Source: Dermatophagoides farinae
Taxonomy: Eukaryota; Arthropoda; Arachnida; Sarcoptiformes; Pyroglyphidae
Direction of reading: 5' to 3'
Assembly: GCF_024713945.1 (NCBI RefSeq)
Contig: NC_134682.1
Coordinates: 3,417,001 to 3,481,000, forward strand
DNA: 64,000 nt
Shown here: positions 63,601 to 64,000 of the stretch, in pieces
Layout: each line of letters opens with the position of its first letter
Numbering within the stretch: position 1 is the stretch's first letter
Made by a program: the position numbers and the translations under genes
Notes under the pieces: model-generated
What the model was told of the DNA's origin: nothing
What the model saw: only the letters and a program-made list of their open reading frames with translations
Database searches by the model: none

Positions 63601-64000
63601 GAGAAAAAAAAATCTTAATATTTCAACAATGTTGTTGTTGTTGTTGTTGTTGCTAGAAATAATATCAACAATAACAACAAACCCCTTTTTTTCTAAAATA
63701 TGAATCAATCAATCAAAATGATGATAGACGAATAAGTCAACACTTTGGCACCGAAAATGAAAAATTGAAAAAAACGACGACGACGAAATGATTCCATTTT
63801 TTTTTGTCGTTAAAATCGATCGATCATTTTTTCTCCTGGTGTGTGTGTGTGTGCGTGTAAACATGATATCTGTATATGGTATTCAAAGTTCCGTTTTTTT
63901 TTCGTGAAAAAGAAATTCTTTCATTTTCTCTTGATGAAGAGAATAAAGATTGAGACAATTAAGACACATTTTTTTTTGGCTGGTAAGCCTCATTTACATT

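Larger units (their letters stand above)
60076..64000. other. Upstream flank of HES gene 2, repeat-rich
   Basis: 3.9 kb with the promoter of HES gene 2 at its left end. It holds ATC, TTG, CAA and CA/TG repeats and poly(A)/poly(T). No supportable coding sequence. Confidence 0.5.

Noticed and set aside
1-64000. CRISPR-like or satellite arrays from the many short direct repeats
   Set aside because: All are di-, tri- or tetranucleotide microsatellites without unique spacers.
1-64000. tRNA, rRNA and transposon signals
   Set aside because: Scanning by eye for T-loop words, terminal inverted repeats and transposase/reverse transcriptase motifs gave nothing convincing; tRNAscan-SE and RepeatMasker would be decisive.

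Overview
This is an A+T-rich eukaryotic nuclear window. Coding exons are split by very short GT-AG introns (mostly 50-165 nt). Proteins carry long Q, N, S, T and D tracts, and the intergenic DNA is full of CA/TG, ATC/GAT and TTG microsatellites and poly(A)/poly(T). With an arthropod gene set (masquerade-like clip-domain protein, hairy/E(spl)-type bHLH genes, FATP/SLC27 genes) this suggests a small-genome arthropod, most likely an acariform (astigmatid) mite. The species call is inference. There are no prokaryotic features, CRISPR arrays or convincing transposons.

Layout. 1-12.9 kb: no supportable gene, only simple repeats. 12.99-13.30 kb (-): small secreted Gly/Ser/Tyr-rich protein with a TATA box. 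15.1-16.9 kb (-): NASP-type histone H3 chaperone. 18.5-21.5 kb (+): masquerade-like protein with five clip-like domains and a catalytically dead serine protease domain; its first exon appears frameshifted. 21.7-22.5 kb (-): unrecognised four-transmembrane protein, tail-to-tail with the previous gene. 22.8-24.4 kb (-): PAICS, the bifunctional purine-synthesis enzyme.

26.5-46.6 kb (+): the main feature, a head-to-tail array of five complete fatty-acid transport protein / very-long-chain acyl-CoA synthetase genes (named here FATP-A to FATP-E). FATP-E is conventional. A-D form a derived group with a one-residue insertion in the ATP-binding P-loop, an N-terminal insertion, a shortened N-terminus and fewer introns. 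B and C, with their upstream spacers, are a recent tandem duplication of about 3 kb.

51.2-53.7 kb (+) and 60.1-59.0 kb (-): two hairy/E(spl)-type bHLH-Orange repressors with WRPW Groucho motifs, facing each other. Between them lies an unrecognised two-exon gene for a Lys-rich protein of 116 aa (54.4-55.0 kb, -). The last 3.9 kb again holds only simple repeats and a few possible regulatory words.

How the genes relate. PAICS (purines for replication) and NASP (histone supply) are housekeeping genes. The FATP array is a lineage-specific expansion of fatty-acid uptake/activation enzymes, plausibly for cuticular or storage lipids. The two HES genes look like a small developmental locus. Exon coordinates were built by hand from GT/AG sites and reading-frame continuity, without transcript data.
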